DNA from: an uncultured Pelagibacteraceae bacterium | GTDB taxonomy: Bacteria > Pseudomonadota > Alphaproteobacteria > Pelagibacterales > Pelagibacteraceae | NCBI GenBank assembly: GCA_902515625.1 | Contig: CABXVD010000005.1 | Span: 1 to 43,276 of the forward strand | Direction: 5' to 3' | Length of the DNA: 43,276 nucleotides | Shown here: positions 28,665 through 39,123 of the stretch, one piece after another | Position numbering within the stretch: position 1 is the first letter of the stretch | Layout: each line of letters opens with the position of its first letter | Program-made: the position numbers and the translations under genes | The notes under the pieces: generated by a model | What the model saw: the letters and a program-made list of their open reading frames with translations, nothing else | Database searches by the model: none | Told to the model about the DNA's origin: nothing

Positions 28665-31600
28665 TTATATATCCTGTAGCGAAGTAACCTCTAATTTTTT
28701 TGTTTTAAGTGATTTGATGGCCTCTAAACATGCTAGAGCTGTCGACATATTGGTGCAATAAGGAACTTTATTTTTAAGCGTTCCTCTTCTTAGTGCTATT
28801 GCATCATTTAATCTATGTTCAGTATTTCCGCCACCAGTATTAATAACTAGACCAATTTTTTTAGAGTCTAACACATCAACAATATGAGGGGAGCCACTAC
28901 TGACTTTATTAATAATTCTACATTTCATCCCATGTTTTCTTATGTATTCTGCTGTTCCTCTAGTTGCACAAAGTGTAAATTGTAATTTAATCAATTCTTT
29001 AGCTAAACCTATTCCTTCATCTTTGTGACTATCTTTTAAAGAGATAAACGCCAATCCATCTTTAGGTAAAGAGTTAGCAGAGGCTATTTGGCTTTTTGCA
29101 AAAGCCATTCCAAAGTTTTTATCAAATCCCATTACTTCACCTGTTGATTTCATTTCAGGACCTAAAAGCAGATCGCTGTTTGGAAATTTATTAAAAGGGA
29201 ACACAGCTTCTTTAACGGCATACATTCCTTTGGACTTATCTCTTAAATTAAATTTTGATAATTTTTCACCCGCCATTACACGCGATGCAATTTTTGCAAG
29301 TGGTAATCCTTTTGCTTTAGATACAAACGGCACCGTCCGACTTGCTCGAGGATTAACTTCAATGACATAAATTTCGTCTTTTTTAATAGCATACTGAATA
29401 TTCATGAAACCTTTAACTTTAAGAGCTAATGCTAATTTCTTAGTTTGTTTTTCAATTTCTTTAATCAAAAATGGTTTTATAGATACAGGAGGTAAACTAC
29501 ATGCAGAGTCTCCGGAGTGAATACCAGCTTCCTCTATGTGCTGCATGATCCCTGCAACATGAACTTGTTTTCCATCCGAGATGGCATCAACATCAACTTC
29601 CATTGCATGATCAATAAATTTATCTATTAAAATTGGATTTTCCTCAGCAGCTTTAAAGGCCTCCTCTACAAAATTTTTAAGTTGGCTTTTTTCATGAACA
29701 ATTTCCATTGCTCTTCCCCCCAAAACATAAGAAGGTCTTACCATTAAAGGTAAACCAATTTTTTCTGAAATTTGTATTGCTTCTTTAAATGTTTTTGCAA
29801 TCCCACTTTCTGCTTGTTTTAATTTCAGTTTATTTAACAAATTTCTAAATCGATCTCTGTCTTCAGCTAAATCTATAGAAGTGTACTGTGTTCCTAGAAT
29901 TGGAAGCTTGTGGTCATGTAAGAATTTTGCAAGTTTAATTGGGGTTTGCCCACCAAACTGAGCAATAATTCCAACAAGATTTCCTTTTTCTTGCTCTCTC
30001 TTAATAATATTAAAAACATACTCTTCTTTTAGGGGCTCAAAATAAAGTCTGTCACTGGTGTCATAATCGGTTGAGACAGTTTCAGGATTACAATTAATCA
30101 TGATTGTTTCAAAACCAGCTTCTTTTAGAGAAAAACTTGCCTGACAACAGCAATAATCAAATTCTATACCTTGTCCTATTCTGTTAGGACCTCCTCCTAA
30201 AATTATAATTTTTTTCTTTGAAGATGGGTCTGCCTCACACTCTGAATTAATAGAGAAATTTCGTTGATATGTTGAATACATGTAAGGTGTAAAGGACTTA
30301 AATTCAGCAGCACAAGTATCTACTTTCTTAAATACAGGTAAAATTTTTAGCGCTGTTCTTTTTCTTCTAACAATATCTTCATTAGTTTTGGTTAATTCAG
30401 AAAGTTTTTTATCAGAAAAACCAATTGATTTTATTCTATTAAATTCAGCAAAATCCATTGGTAATCCTTTCTTTTTAATTATAGTTTCATTATCTACGAT
30501 TTCTTTAATTTGCTCTAAAAACCACGGATCAATTTTAGATAATGTAAATATTCTTTTTAAGTTAATTTTCTTTCTTAATGCTTCAGCAACCACAAGAAGT
30601 TTATTTGGAATATTTTCTTTAAGCTTTTTTTCAATTTGCTTCTTATTTAGATCAAACACTCTATCTAATCCTGAAAAACCTGTTTCAAGAGAAACCAATG
30701 CTTTTTGAAGTGACTCTTTAAAATTTCTACCAATTGCCATTGCCTCTCCAACTGATTTCATAGAAGTACCTAATATTGCTGGAGAGGTTGAAAATTTTTC
30801 AAAAGTAAATCTTGGAATTTTTGTTACCACATAATCAATGCTAGGCTCAAAAGATGCTGGGGTAACCTTTGTAATTTCATTTTTTAATTCGTCTAAGGTA
30901 TAACCAACAGCAAGTTTTGCTGCAACTTTTGCAATTGGAAAACCAGTTGCTTTTGATGCGAGTGCTGATGATCGAGAAACTCTTGGGTTCATTTCAATTA
31001 CAACCATTCGTCCATTTTTTGGATTGATTGCAAATTGAACATTCGATCCACCTGTTTCCACTCCAATTTTTCTTAAGCAGGCAATGGAGGCATTTCTCAT
31101 AACTTGATATTCTTTATCTGTAAGAGTTAGTGCAGGGGCAACAGTTACCGAGTCTCCTGTATGAATTCCCATTGGATCAACATTTTCAATGGAACAGATA
31201 ATGATACAGTTGTCTTTCTTATCTCTTACAACTTCCATCTCAAATTCTTTCCAGCCCTCTAAACATTCTTCGACCAATACTTGGCTTACTGGAGATTCGT
31301 GAAGCCCACTTTTTATTATTTTTAAATAATCTTTTTTATTTTTAGCAATACCACCGCCAAGGCCTCCAAGTGTAAATGCAGGTCTTATAATTGCAGGAAG
31401 ACCAATTTTTTTTAAAACTTTAGAAGCTTGGTTAATATTATTTACAATCTCAGATTTAGGTAAATCTAAACCAATATCAATCATGTTCTTTCTAAATTTC
31501 TTCCTGTCCTCCGCATTGGCGATTGCCTTAGAGTTTGCCCCTATGAGTTCAATTTTATATTTTTTTAAAACTCCTTTTTTTTCAGCCTCCATTGCAAGAT

Positions 31601-31889
31601 TTAGTGCAGTTTGGCCACCCATTGTTGGAAGTATCGCATCAGGCTTTTCTTTTTTAAGTATTTTTTCTAAAACCTCTAATGTTATGGGCTCTATATAAGT
31701 TTTGTCTGCAACATCGGGATCAGTCATAATTGTTGCAGGATTTGAGTTAATTAATATTACTTTATAACCCTCATCTTTTAATGCTTTACAAGCTTGTGTA
31801 CCCGAGTAATCAAACTCACACGCTTGGCCAATGATAATAGGTCCAGCGCCTACAACTAATATTTTTTTAATATCTTTTCTTTTTGGCAT
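28665..31889 (-). CDS. carB: Carbamoyl-phosphate synthase large subunit
   Basis: CarB makes carbamoyl phosphate from ammonia, bicarbonate and two ATP for pyrimidine and arginine synthesis. The 1074-residue protein shows both tandem ATP-grasp halves. The first begins [22 protein letters not shown] and has [14 protein letters not shown]. The second begins [21 protein letters not shown] and has [15 protein letters not shown]. The oligomerisation domain lies between them. The C-terminal MGS-like allosteric domain (from about 935: [19 protein letters not shown]) is complete with NTGGG. The gene overlaps carA by 23 bases, so the subunits are coupled. Confidence 0.98.
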   Translation of the reverse strand: MPKRKDIKKILVVGAGPIIIGQACEFDYSGTQACKALKDEGYKVILINSNPATIMTDPDVADKTYIEPITLEVLEKILKKEKPDAILPTMGGQTALNLAMEAEKKGVLKKYKIELIGANSKAIANAEDRKKFRKNMIDIGLDLPKSEIVNNINQASKVLKKIGLPAIIRPAFTLGGLGGGIAKNKKDYLKIIKSGLHESPVSQVLVEECLEGWKEFEMEVVRDKKDNCIIICSIENVDPMGIHTGDSVTVAPALTLTDKEYQVMRNASIACLRKIGVETGGSNVQFAINPKNGRMVVIEMNPRVSRSSALASKATGFPIAKVAAKLAVGYTLDELKNEITKVTPASFEPSIDYVVTKIPRFTFEKFSTSPAILGTSMKSVGEAMAIGRNFKESLQKALVSLETGFSGLDRVFDLNKKQIEKKLKENIPNKLLVVAEALRKKINLKRIFTLSKIDPWFLEQIKEIVDNETIIKKKGLPMDFAEFNRIKSIGFSDKKLSELTKTNEDIVRRKRTALKILPVFKKVDTCAAEFKSFTPYMYSTYQRNFSINSECEADPSSKKKIIILGGGPNRIGQGIEFDYCCCQASFSLKEAGFETIMINCNPETVSTDYDTSDRLYFEPLKEEYVFNIIKREQEKGNLVGIIAQFGGQTPIKLAKFLHDHKLPILGTQYTSIDLAEDRDRFRNLLNKLKLKQAESGIAKTFKEAIQISEKIGLPLMVRPSYVLGGRAMEIVHEKSQLKNFVEEAFKAAEENPILIDKFIDHAMEVDVDAISDGKQVHVAGIMQHIEEAGIHSGDSACSLPPVSIKPFLIKEIEKQTKKLALALKVKGFMNIQYAIKKDEIYVIEVNPRASRTVPFVSKAKGLPLAKIASRVMAGEKLSKFNLRDKSKGMYAVKEAVFPFNKFPNSDLLLGPEMKSTGEVMGFDKNFGMAFAKSQIASANSLPKDGLAFISLKDSHKDEGIGLAKELIKLQFTLCATRGTAEYIRKHGMKCRIINKVSSGSPHIVDVLDSKKIGLVINTGGGNTEHRLNDAIALRRGTLKNKVPYCTNMSTALACLEAIKSLKTKKLEVTSLQDI

Positions 31890-33060
31890 TTTTTTTCATG
31901 TTGTTAATAAATTCTTGAAATAAGTAGACACTATCCTGTGGTCCAGGATTTGACTCTGGATGATACTGTACTGAAAATATTGGTTTGTTTTTAAGTCTTA
32001 TTCCCTCAATGGTGTTATCAAAAAGAGATTTATGAGTGACTTCAATTTTTTTAGGTAAAGTTTCTTCTACTACTACAAAACCATGATTTTGACTAGTGAT
32101 TTCAACTTTATCATGGATTAAATTTTTAACAGGATGATTAGCCCCTCTATGGCCCAATTTCATTTTTTTTGTTTTGCCACCTAAAGCTAAAGCTAAAATT
32201 TGATGACCTAAACAAATTCCAAATATAGGTAAATTTTTTTTAATCAATTCATTTATTATTTCTATTGAATATTTTCCAGTTGCTGCTGGATCACCGGGGC
32301 CATTAGACAAAAATATTCCATTTGGCTTAAGGTCTAATATTTTTTCTGCAGAAGTTTTACAGGAAACAACAGTTACTCTACATTTGAAGTCTGAAAAATA
32401 TCTCAAAATATTTTTTTTTATTCCATAATCAATAGCAACTACATGAAAAAGGTTTTTTGTATTCTTTTTATATCCTATTTCTTTTTTCCACGTTTGAAGT
32501 CCTTTCCAAATATAATTCTTTGAAGTAGTAACAGTTTCTGCAAGATCAAGATTTTTTAAACCAGTCCATTTAATTGTTGAATTCGCTAGTTTACTAAGGT
32601 TAAACTTTCCGTTTTTTGAATAAGAAATTGTTCCTTTAGGTGCCCCTTTGTCTCTTATAAAGTTTGTTAAACTACGTGTATCTAAACCAGTAATACCTAC
32701 AATTTTATTTTTTTTGAGCCAGGCATCCAAATGAAGAAATGCTCTATAATTTGAAGGAGAGGTTATTTCTGAATTAAAGATTACTCCTCTTGTCCAGATT
32801 TTATCAGACTCAACATCTTCTTTATTGGTTCCAACATTTCCAATATGTGGAAACGTAAAATTTATAATTTGACCTGCATAGGATGGATCTGAAATAATTT
32901 CTTGGTAACCAGTTAAAGAGGTATTAAAGCAAACTTCTCCAGTTGCTTCTCCTTGATAGCCAATCCCAATCCCTTTAAAAACCTTCTTATTTTCAAGAAC
33001 TAAAACGCCTGTATTAAATTGTGAATTTTTTGAGTTTGTTTTTTTTGCTTTTTTGATCAA
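31867..33060 (-). CDS. carA: Carbamoyl-phosphate synthase small subunit (glutaminase)
   Basis: CarA releases ammonia from glutamine and passes it to CarB. The 397-residue protein has the N-terminal CarA-specific domain ([37 protein letters not shown]), then a class I amidotransferase with the nucleophile Cys in [15 protein letters not shown] and the late His-Glu pair in [12 protein letters not shown]. The start is probably TTG at 33060: an in-frame TAA lies directly upstream and no in-frame ATG occurs near the conserved N-terminus. TTG is a weak start and could limit expression. It is divergent from yqeY across 128 bases. Confidence 0.97.
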   Translation of the reverse strand: MIKKAKKTNSKNSQFNTGVLVLENKKVFKGIGIGYQGEATGEVCFNTSLTGYQEIISDPSYAGQIINFTFPHIGNVGTNKEDVESDKIWTRGVIFNSEITSPSNYRAFLHLDAWLKKNKIVGITGLDTRSLTNFIRDKGAPKGTISYSKNGKFNLSKLANSTIKWTGLKNLDLAETVTTSKNYIWKGLQTWKKEIGYKKNTKNLFHVVAIDYGIKKNILRYFSDFKCRVTVVSCKTSAEKILDLKPNGIFLSNGPGDPAATGKYSIEIINELIKKNLPIFGICLGHQILALALGGKTKKMKLGHRGANHPVKNLIHDKVEITSQNHGFVVVEETLPKKIEVTHKSLFDNTIEGIRLKNKPIFSVQYHPESNPGPQDSVYLFQEFINNMKKNAKKKRY

Positions 33061-33124
33061 TTACAACTCATAAGTTAAAGGTTAATACAATAATTGCACT
33101 ATTATCGCAACAGAGATGTATTAT

Positions 33125-33146
33125 AAAATTGTAAAAAAACAATTTT
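33125..33146. repeat. 8-bp inverted repeat in carA/yqeY divergent region
   Basis: AAAATTGT, six A bases, then ACAATTTT form a perfect stem. On the plus strand it is followed by a short, interrupted T run (TCTTTTG), so it is a poor terminator, and both flanking genes point away from it. It could be a regulator site for carAB or yqeY. No family can be named. Confidence 0.3.
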
Positions 33147-33188
33147 TCTTTTGAAGAATTATTTCTTTGAAGTAGATTAAAAAAAATT

Positions 33189-33650
33189 ATGTCCTTAAAA
33201 GATACTATCGAAAACGAATACAAAACTGCTTTTAAATCGAAAGATAAAAATAAGATATCAACCTATAGGTTAATATTGTCATCCATTAAGGATCTAGACA
33301 TAATTAACCGATCTGGACCTAATAAGAAAGATACAGATGATGAAGATATTAAGAAGCTTTTAAAAAAAATGGTTAAACAAAGAGCCGAATCAATTGATAT
33401 ATATAAAAAAAATAACCGTAATGATTTGCTAGAGGTTGAACAAAATGAATATGATATTTTAACTGGATTTCTACCAAAGCAACTTGGAGAAGAGGAAACC
33501 AAAAAAATCTGTGCGGAATTAATTGCTAAACTGGGCGCTAATTCAATAAAAGATATGGGTAAAGTAATGGGGGAGTTGAAGAAAACGCATTCGGATGAAA
33601 TTGATTTTGCTAAAGCAGGCCCGATGATCAAAGACTTATTGAATAAATAA
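33189..33650 (+). CDS. GatB/YqeY domain protein
   Basis: The 153-residue protein is a stand-alone YqeY: an all-helical domain also found at the C-terminus of the amidotransferase subunit GatB. It has KSKDKNKISTYRLILSSIKDLDI, AESIDIYKKNNRNDLLEVEQNEYDIL, FLPKQL and KDMGKVMGELKK, in the usual order. The molecular job is not established; tRNA binding is suggested by the GatB relation. Its stop overlaps the dnaG ATG by one base (TAATGA). The run yqeY-dnaG-rpoD next to carA is typical of alphaproteobacteria. Confidence 0.92.
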   Translation: MSLKDTIENEYKTAFKSKDKNKISTYRLILSSIKDLDIINRSGPNKKDTDDEDIKKLLKKMVKQRAESIDIYKKNNRNDLLEVEQNEYDILTGFLPKQLGEEETKKICAELIAKLGANSIKDMGKVMGELKKTHSDEIDFAKAGPMIKDLLNK

Positions 33651-35425
33651 TGAAGTATCCAAAAGAATACCTTGATGAAATAAAGACAAGGTTAAAAGTA
33701 TCAACAGTTGTCTCAAAAACTGTTTCCTTAAAAAAAAGAGGTAAAGAGTTTGTTGGTTTGTCTCCATTTAAAAACGAAAAAACACCTTCATTTACGGTAA
33801 ATGATGAAAAAGGATTTTATCATTGTTTTGCAACTTCAGAGCATGGAAATATTTTTGATTTTGTAATGAAAATTCAAAATCTTAAATTTGGTGAGGCAGT
33901 AAAATATTTAGCTCAATTGGCTGGAATGCAGCCTTATATGTTTTCAAAACAGGATGAAGAAAGAGAAAAAAAATGGAAAGAATACCAATCAATCTTTAGC
34001 CAGTACGTAGATTTTTATCATGGTGAATTATTAAAAAATGAGGGTTATTCTATAGCAAGAGATTATTTAAAAAATAGATCTTTAACTAAAGAAGAAGTTA
34101 AAAAATTTAAAATCGGATACATAGAAAAAAATCCAAATTTCTTTGAGAAATTAAAAGATAATTATAGTGAGCAAACTTTAGTTGAAACGGGTTTGTTTTA
34201 CTTAGATGAAAAAAAGAAAATATATGTTGAAAGATTTAGAGGACGATTAATCTTTCCAATCAATAACATCTCGGGTCAACCAATAGCTTTAGGAGGGAGA
34301 ATAATCGAAAAGGTAGATTATTTGGCTAAATATATAAATTCCCCTGAAACAAATTTTTTTAAAAAAGGCTCTAATTTATATAATTTAGATTTAGCTCGAA
34401 AACTTTCTAATAAAATAGATCATATCTATTTAGTTGAGGGCTATATGGATGTTGTCGGTTTAAGTAAAAATGGGATTGATAATGCAGTTGCTAATCTTGG
34501 AACTTCCTTGACCGATAAACAAATTTTAACTCTTAACCAGTTTTTTGATGATATTATTATCTGCTTCGATGGTGATGAAAGTGGTTATAAAGCTGCATTA
34601 AGAGCAGCAGAAAACTCTATTAAGGAATTAAAACCAGAAAAAAATATTTCATTTTTATTTTTACCAGACAAGGAAGACCCTGATAGTTATGTTAATAAAA
34701 ACGGCAAAGCTAACTTTATTGACTTTACTAAACAAAGCAAACTTTCTATTCATCAATTTATTTTTAGTCATTATAAAAAACAAACAGAAAATAATCCTTC
34801 TTCATTAGCAATTTTTGAAAAAAAATTGAGAAGTATTGCAAGTACAATTAAAGATGATTTTATAAAAAAATATGTACTAGAATATTTTTTAGAAAAAATC
34901 GCAGAATTAACGCCGCATTCTAATCAAAATAAGAAAAAATTCTTTGTTAAAAGAACTAAATCTCTAGATACAACTAAGAAGCATTTCAATGACAGTCAAT
35001 CATTGACAGGGGTTGAGCTCAAAGAGTTTTCTTTATTATATTTATTAATAAATAATTTAAATTTGTTACAAGCAAATATACATTTAATTGAAAATATTAA
35101 GTTGTTTACAGAGGTTAATAAAAAAATATTTGAACTAATAATTGAGAAATTGAAATCTGGAGAGCAAATTGCAATCGAGGATTTAAAGTTAGATAAACAA
35201 TTGTTAGAAAAAATAAATAAATTTGCACCAATTAAACATATTCTTAAAAATCAAGCAGATGATCATCAAAAAACCATTGAACTCTTGGAAGATATTTCAA
35301 GAGATTTGATGAATTATGACCTTGAGTTTAGGATTCAAGAATTAGAATCGAAGTTCTCAGTTGATATGAGTGAGACCACATTTAATGAGCTAAAAGAGCT
35401 TAAAAAAAAGCAGAATCTCAATTAA
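33650..35425 (+). CDS. dnaG: DNA primase DnaG, with degenerate zinc finger
   Basis: DnaG makes RNA primers at the replication fork. The 591-residue protein has an N-terminal zinc-finger-like domain (1-100), a TOPRIM catalytic core (LVEGYMDVVGLSKNGIDNAVANLGTSLT and CFDGDESGYKAALRAAE) and a C-terminal helicase-binding region. The zinc site is unusual. Where E. coli has C40, H43, C61 and C64, this protein has S38, K41, C59 and T62, in GLSPFKNEKTPSF and YHCFATSEHG. Three of four ligands are missing, yet the fold residues around them are kept. As I recall, other alphaproteobacterial DnaGs show similar loss. It is coupled to yqeY; rpoD follows after 67 bases. Confidence 0.97.
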   Translation: MKYPKEYLDEIKTRLKVSTVVSKTVSLKKRGKEFVGLSPFKNEKTPSFTVNDEKGFYHCFATSEHGNIFDFVMKIQNLKFGEAVKYLAQLAGMQPYMFSKQDEEREKKWKEYQSIFSQYVDFYHGELLKNEGYSIARDYLKNRSLTKEEVKKFKIGYIEKNPNFFEKLKDNYSEQTLVETGLFYLDEKKKIYVERFRGRLIFPINNISGQPIALGGRIIEKVDYLAKYINSPETNFFKKGSNLYNLDLARKLSNKIDHIYLVEGYMDVVGLSKNGIDNAVANLGTSLTDKQILTLNQFFDDIIICFDGDESGYKAALRAAENSIKELKPEKNISFLFLPDKEDPDSYVNKNGKANFIDFTKQSKLSIHQFIFSHYKKQTENNPSSLAIFEKKLRSIASTIKDDFIKKYVLEYFLEKIAELTPHSNQNKKKFFVKRTKSLDTTKKHFNDSQSLTGVELKEFSLLYLLINNLNLLQANIHLIENIKLFTEVNKKIFELIIEKLKSGEQIAIEDLKLDKQLLEKINKFAPIKHILKNQADDHQKTIELLEDISRDLMNYDLEFRIQELESKFSVDMSETTFNELKELKKKQNLN

Positions 35426-35492
35426 TCCAGCTAATTTATTCGTGGATTTTTATAGATTTGACATTATATAAGACTTCCAAACTCTTATTGTC

Positions 35493-37316
35493 GTGGAAAG
35501 AATTATAACAAAATCATTTGCTAGATTAATGGGTCGTGGAACTCATAGAGGTTTCATTACCTATGAGGAATTAACTAAGTCTCTTGGAAAAAGAAATTTA
35601 TCAGATGACAACTTAGCTCAAGCATTCATACATATTTTAGATGAAAACGTTTCTTTAGTTGAAAAGAAATCCGATTTTAAAGTCTTAAGAAAAAAAGAAA
35701 ATTCAAATAAAGATGAAGGTAAGACAATAGAGAAAAGTGATGATCCTATTAGGATGTATTTGCGTGAGATGGGTGGTGTGGAACTTCTTTCCAGAGAAGG
35801 TGAAATTGCAATTGCAAAAAGAATTGAGGCTGGAAAAGATGTAATGTTAATTGCACTTTCTCAAAGTCCAATCACAGCTCAACAGTTTTTTGAGTGGAAC
35901 GAAAAATTACAAAAAGACGAAATTTTAGTTAGAGAAATTATCGATATTGATACAAATTACATGGAGGATGAGTCAACTGGTCCAAGTGCTAAGCAAAAAA
36001 ATGCTGGAGAGACTGATAAAGAAGAAAGTTCTTCTGATGAGGATGATGATTTCAATCCCACTCTTGCTGCAATGGAAACCGAAATTAAGCCTAAAGTTTT
36101 AAAAACTGTTAATACATTAACTAAAGAATATACAAAATTAATAAAGTATCAAAAAGAAAAACTAGATTGTGTTTTAAATGCAAAAAATTTTTCTTCAGCA
36201 AAAGAAAAAGGTCATGATAAAATTGTTAGCGATATTTTAGAAAATATTAAATCTCTTCAATTATCTCCATCAGTTTTAGAGGATCTTGTGCAAAAGCATT
36301 ATGTTGAAAATAAAAAAATCGTTTCACTTGAAGGTAATCTTTTAAGGCTTGCAATGGATCACAAAATTCCAAGAAATGAATTCATTAAATTTTATATTGG
36401 GAATGAAATTAATCCAAATTTAAAAAAATTTTTAGATACCAATAATGTTTGGAAACAATTTTTCACCAAAAATAAAGAAGAATTTAAAAATATTAGAGAG
36501 AGATTAATTGAAATTAGTCATAAGCTTGGAATATCAGTGACAGATTTTAAAAAGCTAGTAAGTAGAGTTCAAAAGGGTGAAAAAGAGTCTAGAATAGCAA
36601 AAAAAGAAATGGTTGAAGCTAATTTAAGATTGGTTATTTCAATTGCAAAAAAATATACCAACCGTGGTCTTCAGTTTTTAGACTTAATTCAAGAGGGAAA
36701 TATTGGATTAATGAAAGCTGTAGATAAGTTTGAATATAGAAGAGGATATAAGTTTTCAACGTATGCTACTTGGTGGATTAGACAAGCAATAACAAGATCA
36801 ATTGCGGATCAAGCAAGAACAATCCGTATTCCTGTTCACATGATTGAAACAATAAATAAAATTGTAAGAACTCAAAGATTAATTTTGAGTGAATTTGGAA
36901 GAGAAGCTACACCTGAAGAATTAGCTCAAAAACTTAGAATGCCACTTGATAAAGTTAGAAAAGTTTTAAAAATTTCAAAAGAACCAGTATCTTTAGAAAA
37001 GCCAGTTGGTGATGAAGAGGACAGCAGTCTTGGAGATTTTATTGAAGATACAAAAGCATTAGCGCCACTTGAGCAAGCAATTAAGTCCAATCTTGGTGAA
37101 GCAACTACTAAAATACTATCTACATTAACACCTAGGGAGGAAAGAGTATTAAGAATGAGATTTGGTGTAGGAATGAATACTGATCATACTTTAGAAGAAG
37201 TTGGATTACAGTTTTCAGTAACAAGAGAAAGAATTCGACAAATAGAAGCTAAAGCGCTTAGAAAATTAAAACACCCAAGTAGATCAAAACAACTTAAAAG
37301 CTTCTTAGAAAGTTAA
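35493..37316 (+). CDS. rpoD: RNA polymerase primary sigma factor RpoD (sigma-70)
   Basis: This is the housekeeping sigma factor. It starts with GTG and has 607 residues. Region 1.1 ([11 protein letters not shown]) comes first, then region 1.2 ([31 protein letters not shown]). A long acidic non-conserved region follows ([13 protein letters not shown]). The core is [60 protein letters not shown] for regions 2.1-2.4, and region 4.2 ends [29 protein letters not shown] lies at 35458-35463 upstream but no good -10 follows at 16-18 bases. Only four bases separate its stop from tRNA-Val. Confidence 0.98.
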   Translation: MERIITKSFARLMGRGTHRGFITYEELTKSLGKRNLSDDNLAQAFIHILDENVSLVEKKSDFKVLRKKENSNKDEGKTIEKSDDPIRMYLREMGGVELLSREGEIAIAKRIEAGKDVMLIALSQSPITAQQFFEWNEKLQKDEILVREIIDIDTNYMEDESTGPSAKQKNAGETDKEESSSDEDDDFNPTLAAMETEIKPKVLKTVNTLTKEYTKLIKYQKEKLDCVLNAKNFSSAKEKGHDKIVSDILENIKSLQLSPSVLEDLVQKHYVENKKIVSLEGNLLRLAMDHKIPRNEFIKFYIGNEINPNLKKFLDTNNVWKQFFTKNKEEFKNIRERLIEISHKLGISVTDFKKLVSRVQKGEKESRIAKKEMVEANLRLVISIAKKYTNRGLQFLDLIQEGNIGLMKAVDKFEYRRGYKFSTYATWWIRQAITRSIADQARTIRIPVHMIETINKIVRTQRLILSEFGREATPEELAQKLRMPLDKVRKVLKISKEPVSLEKPVGDEEDSSLGDFIEDTKALAPLEQAIKSNLGEATTKILSTLTPREERVLRMRFGVGMNTDHTLEEVGLQFSVTRERIRQIEAKALRKLKHPSRSKQLKSFLES

Positions 37317-37320
37317 TACT

Positions 37321-37395
37321 GGGCCGTTAGCTCAATAGTAGAGTACTGCATTGACATTGCAGGGGTAGTTGGAGCGTAACCAACACGGCCCACCA
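37321..37395 (+). tRNA. tRNA-Val (GAC), with unusual D- and T-loops
   Basis: The cloverleaf is complete. The seven-pair acceptor stem is GGGCCGT with ACGGCCC. The D-stem is GCTC/GAGT, and the anticodon arm CTGCA-TTGACAT-TGCAG has U33 and anticodon GAC. The T-stem is GTTGG/CCAAC, and a discriminator A and CCA are encoded. The T-loop reads AGCGTAA instead of the near-universal TTCRANN, and the D-loop is AATAGTA, lacking the GG pair (G18 replaced by A). Most of the molecule up to the variable loop looks like a normal alphaproteobacterial tRNA-Val(GAC). It starts four bases after the rpoD stop and is probably cotranscribed with it. It could be a working but odd tRNA or a decaying one. Confidence 0.75.
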
Positions 37396-37404
37396 ATAAA
37401 AAAT

Positions 37405-38298
37405 ATGAATTTAAAAAATTTAAATGTAATTTTTGCAGGTTGCGCTAAAGATTGTTCAAAATTTTTACCTAAGACCTTGGATAATATTAAGTATTATTCA
37501 TCATTGTTTGGACAAAGCTATTCAATAATAGTTGAAAATGGATCTTCAGACTCAACAAAAAAGATACTGAAAGAAAACCAAGGTAAAAATGATATTTATT
37601 TATTTTGTGATGAATTCAATAAGTTAACTAATCGGTGCCAAAGATTAGAAAATGCTAGAAATTTAATTATTAAAACAATTAAACAAAATAAAAATATTGC
37701 AAATTATGATCTATTTGTAATGATTGATCTTGATGATATAGGAACACATAAAATAAATGAGAATGATATCTTTAATGCTGTAAGTTTTCTTTTTTCAGAA
37801 AAAAATATAGCTGGGGTATTTGCAAATCAATTAGGAGGCTATTTTGATATTTGGGCTTTAAGGGATGATAAATATTGTGATGTAGATATTTGGGCAGAAG
37901 TTTTTAAATTTTTGATGGAAAATAAAAATTTTTCAGAACAAATTACAAAAAAAAATTTAGAAGACGCCTACAAAATTATTCTGAAAAAGAAAACTTTATC
38001 TTTTAATCGCGATCATCCTCCTATCAAAGTAAAATCAGCGTTTGGTGGCTTTGGAATTTATAAAATGCAAAGTGTTTTGAAAAATTCTGAAAAATATAAT
38101 GGTTCACAACTATTAAAAATAATTTCAAAAGATAATAAAAATGTTACTGTTAATTATCAAAAATGTGAGCATGTAAATTTTAATGAGGGATTAGTAAGTC
38201 AAGGTTATAAATTGTATGTTTTACCATATTTAGTTAATTATGAGTTTTTGTCACTTAAAGTTAAAGCAGAATTTGCCTTAAAATTAATGTTTAAATAA
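37405..38298 (+). CDS. GT-A type glycosyltransferase-like protein
   Basis: I do not recognise a named gene. The 297-residue protein starts NVIFAGCAKDCSKFLPKTLDNI, followed by YSIIVENGSSDSTKKIL, a nucleotide-sugar binding strand-loop of the GT2/GT69 kind. VMIDLDDIG near residue 115 is a D-x-D metal motif. SAFGGFGIYK (about 215) and EHVNFNEGL with a histidine follow, as in alpha-mannosyltransferase-like proteins. No membrane helix is evident. I start it at the ATG at 37405; the open frame runs back into tRNA-Val, but that part is the tRNA. It lies nine bases after the tRNA. Position between two tRNA genes and lack of core neighbours suggest an accessory surface-glycan gene. Confidence 0.6.
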   Translation: MNLKNLNVIFAGCAKDCSKFLPKTLDNIKYYSSLFGQSYSIIVENGSSDSTKKILKENQGKNDIYLFCDEFNKLTNRCQRLENARNLIIKTIKQNKNIANYDLFVMIDLDDIGTHKINENDIFNAVSFLFSEKNIAGVFANQLGGYFDIWALRDDKYCDVDIWAEVFKFLMENKNFSEQITKKNLEDAYKIILKKKTLSFNRDHPPIKVKSAFGGFGIYKMQSVLKNSEKYNGSQLLKIISKDNKNVTVNYQKCEHVNFNEGLVSQGYKLYVLPYLVNYEFLSLKVKAEFALKLMFK

Positions 38299-38341
38299 GT
38301 TATATTTGAATTTATGTTTATTATATAGTCTTTATTAATTT

Positions 38342-39031
38342 ATGACTGAATTTAATAAAAAAAAGAGTTTTAATGAATTTTTTGAAGAAGTATCACCTAG
38401 ATTAGGAGTACGTAAAATATCTTTTAGAAAAATATTTAATTACTTGGACAAACTACCAGATCCAATAACAATAGTTGAGACCGGGTGTTTAAGAATTAAA
38501 GACAATTTTGAGGGCGATGGTCAAAGTACTTTACTCTTTGATGTTTATACTCAGTTTAGAGGCAATAATTCTAAAGTTTATACAGTTGATATAAATCCTC
38601 AGGCAACTAAAAATTGTTCTCAAGTAGTATCAAAAAATGTACATATAGAGACAGGTGATAGTGTGGGATATTTAAATAAATTGACTAAAATATTTGTTGA
38701 TAAAAAAATTACTCCATCACTTTTTTATCTAGATAGCTTTGATTTAAATTGGAGATCTCCAGAAGAGTCAGGTCAACATCACCTTAAAGAACTTGTTAGC
38801 ATAAAAAGTATTTTAAATCTTGATACACTAGTTGTTGTAGATGACTCTCCAATAAGTGGATATCTTCAAGAGTCAGAAGCTAAAAAAGGAAATCTTGACT
38901 TCATTCCGTTTGGCTTAGTTCCAAAACCAACAATTTCAGGAAAAGGATACTTAATTCACCAATATGCAATGCAAACTGGTGCTAAATTGCTATTTTCAAA
39001 TTACCAGACTGGTTGGACAGGTTTTAATTAA
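38342..39031 (+). CDS. Class I methyltransferase-fold protein of unknown function
   Basis: The 229-residue protein is not a gene I can name. ITIVETGCLRIK (about residue 43) stands where SAM-binding motif I occurs, and VYTVDINPQATK (about 83) looks like motif II with the ribose-binding Asp. SLFYLDSFDLNW (about 133) resembles motif IV with an acidic residue, and LVVVDDSPISGYLQ follows. These fit a Rossmann-like methyltransferase of the Methyltransf_24 / cephalosporin-hydroxylase-like type. The glycine-rich loop is poor, so catalysis is not assured. It follows the glycosyltransferase-like gene in the same direction, 43 bases apart, and the two may act together on a surface glycan. Confidence 0.55.
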   Translation: MTEFNKKKSFNEFFEEVSPRLGVRKISFRKIFNYLDKLPDPITIVETGCLRIKDNFEGDGQSTLLFDVYTQFRGNNSKVYTVDINPQATKNCSQVVSKNVHIETGDSVGYLNKLTKIFVDKKITPSLFYLDSFDLNWRSPEESGQHHLKELVSIKSILNLDTLVVVDDSPISGYLQESEAKKGNLDFIPFGLVPKPTISGKGYLIHQYAMQTGAKLLFSNYQTGWTGFN

Positions 39032-39123
39032 ATATATTTTAAAAAATATATAATTTAAATATTATTATTTTTTCTTACCTTGAATGAAATTTAAAAAAGA
39101 AGTAAAACCATCAAAATTACGTT

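Noticed and set aside
30388..30708. 106-codon frame antisense to carB
   Set aside because: The opposite strand is unambiguous CarB; the frame has the Phe/Ser/Leu bias of an antisense reading.
33061..33188. Riboswitch or leader peptide upstream of carA or yqeY
   Set aside because: No known aptamer pattern or Arg/pyrimidine-type leader frame could be seen; only the short inverted repeat is reported.
33263..33631. 122-codon open frame antisense to yqeY
   Set aside because: It is a shadow of the yqeY coding strand, rich in Ser/Phe/Ile as expected from the complement of Lys/Asp codons, with no start context or family match.
35458..35486. rpoD promoter with TTGACA at 35458
   Set aside because: No acceptable -10 lies 16-19 bases downstream, so the box may be chance.
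37369..37404. N-terminal extension of the glycosyltransferase-like gene
   Set aside because: These codons lie in tRNA-Val; the ATG at 37405 gives the natural GT-A opening.
39032..39051. AT-only inverted repeat ATATATTTT/AAAATATAT after the methyltransferase-fold gene
   Set aside because: The two-base loop and pure A/T content make a stable hairpin unlikely, and such runs are common by chance here.
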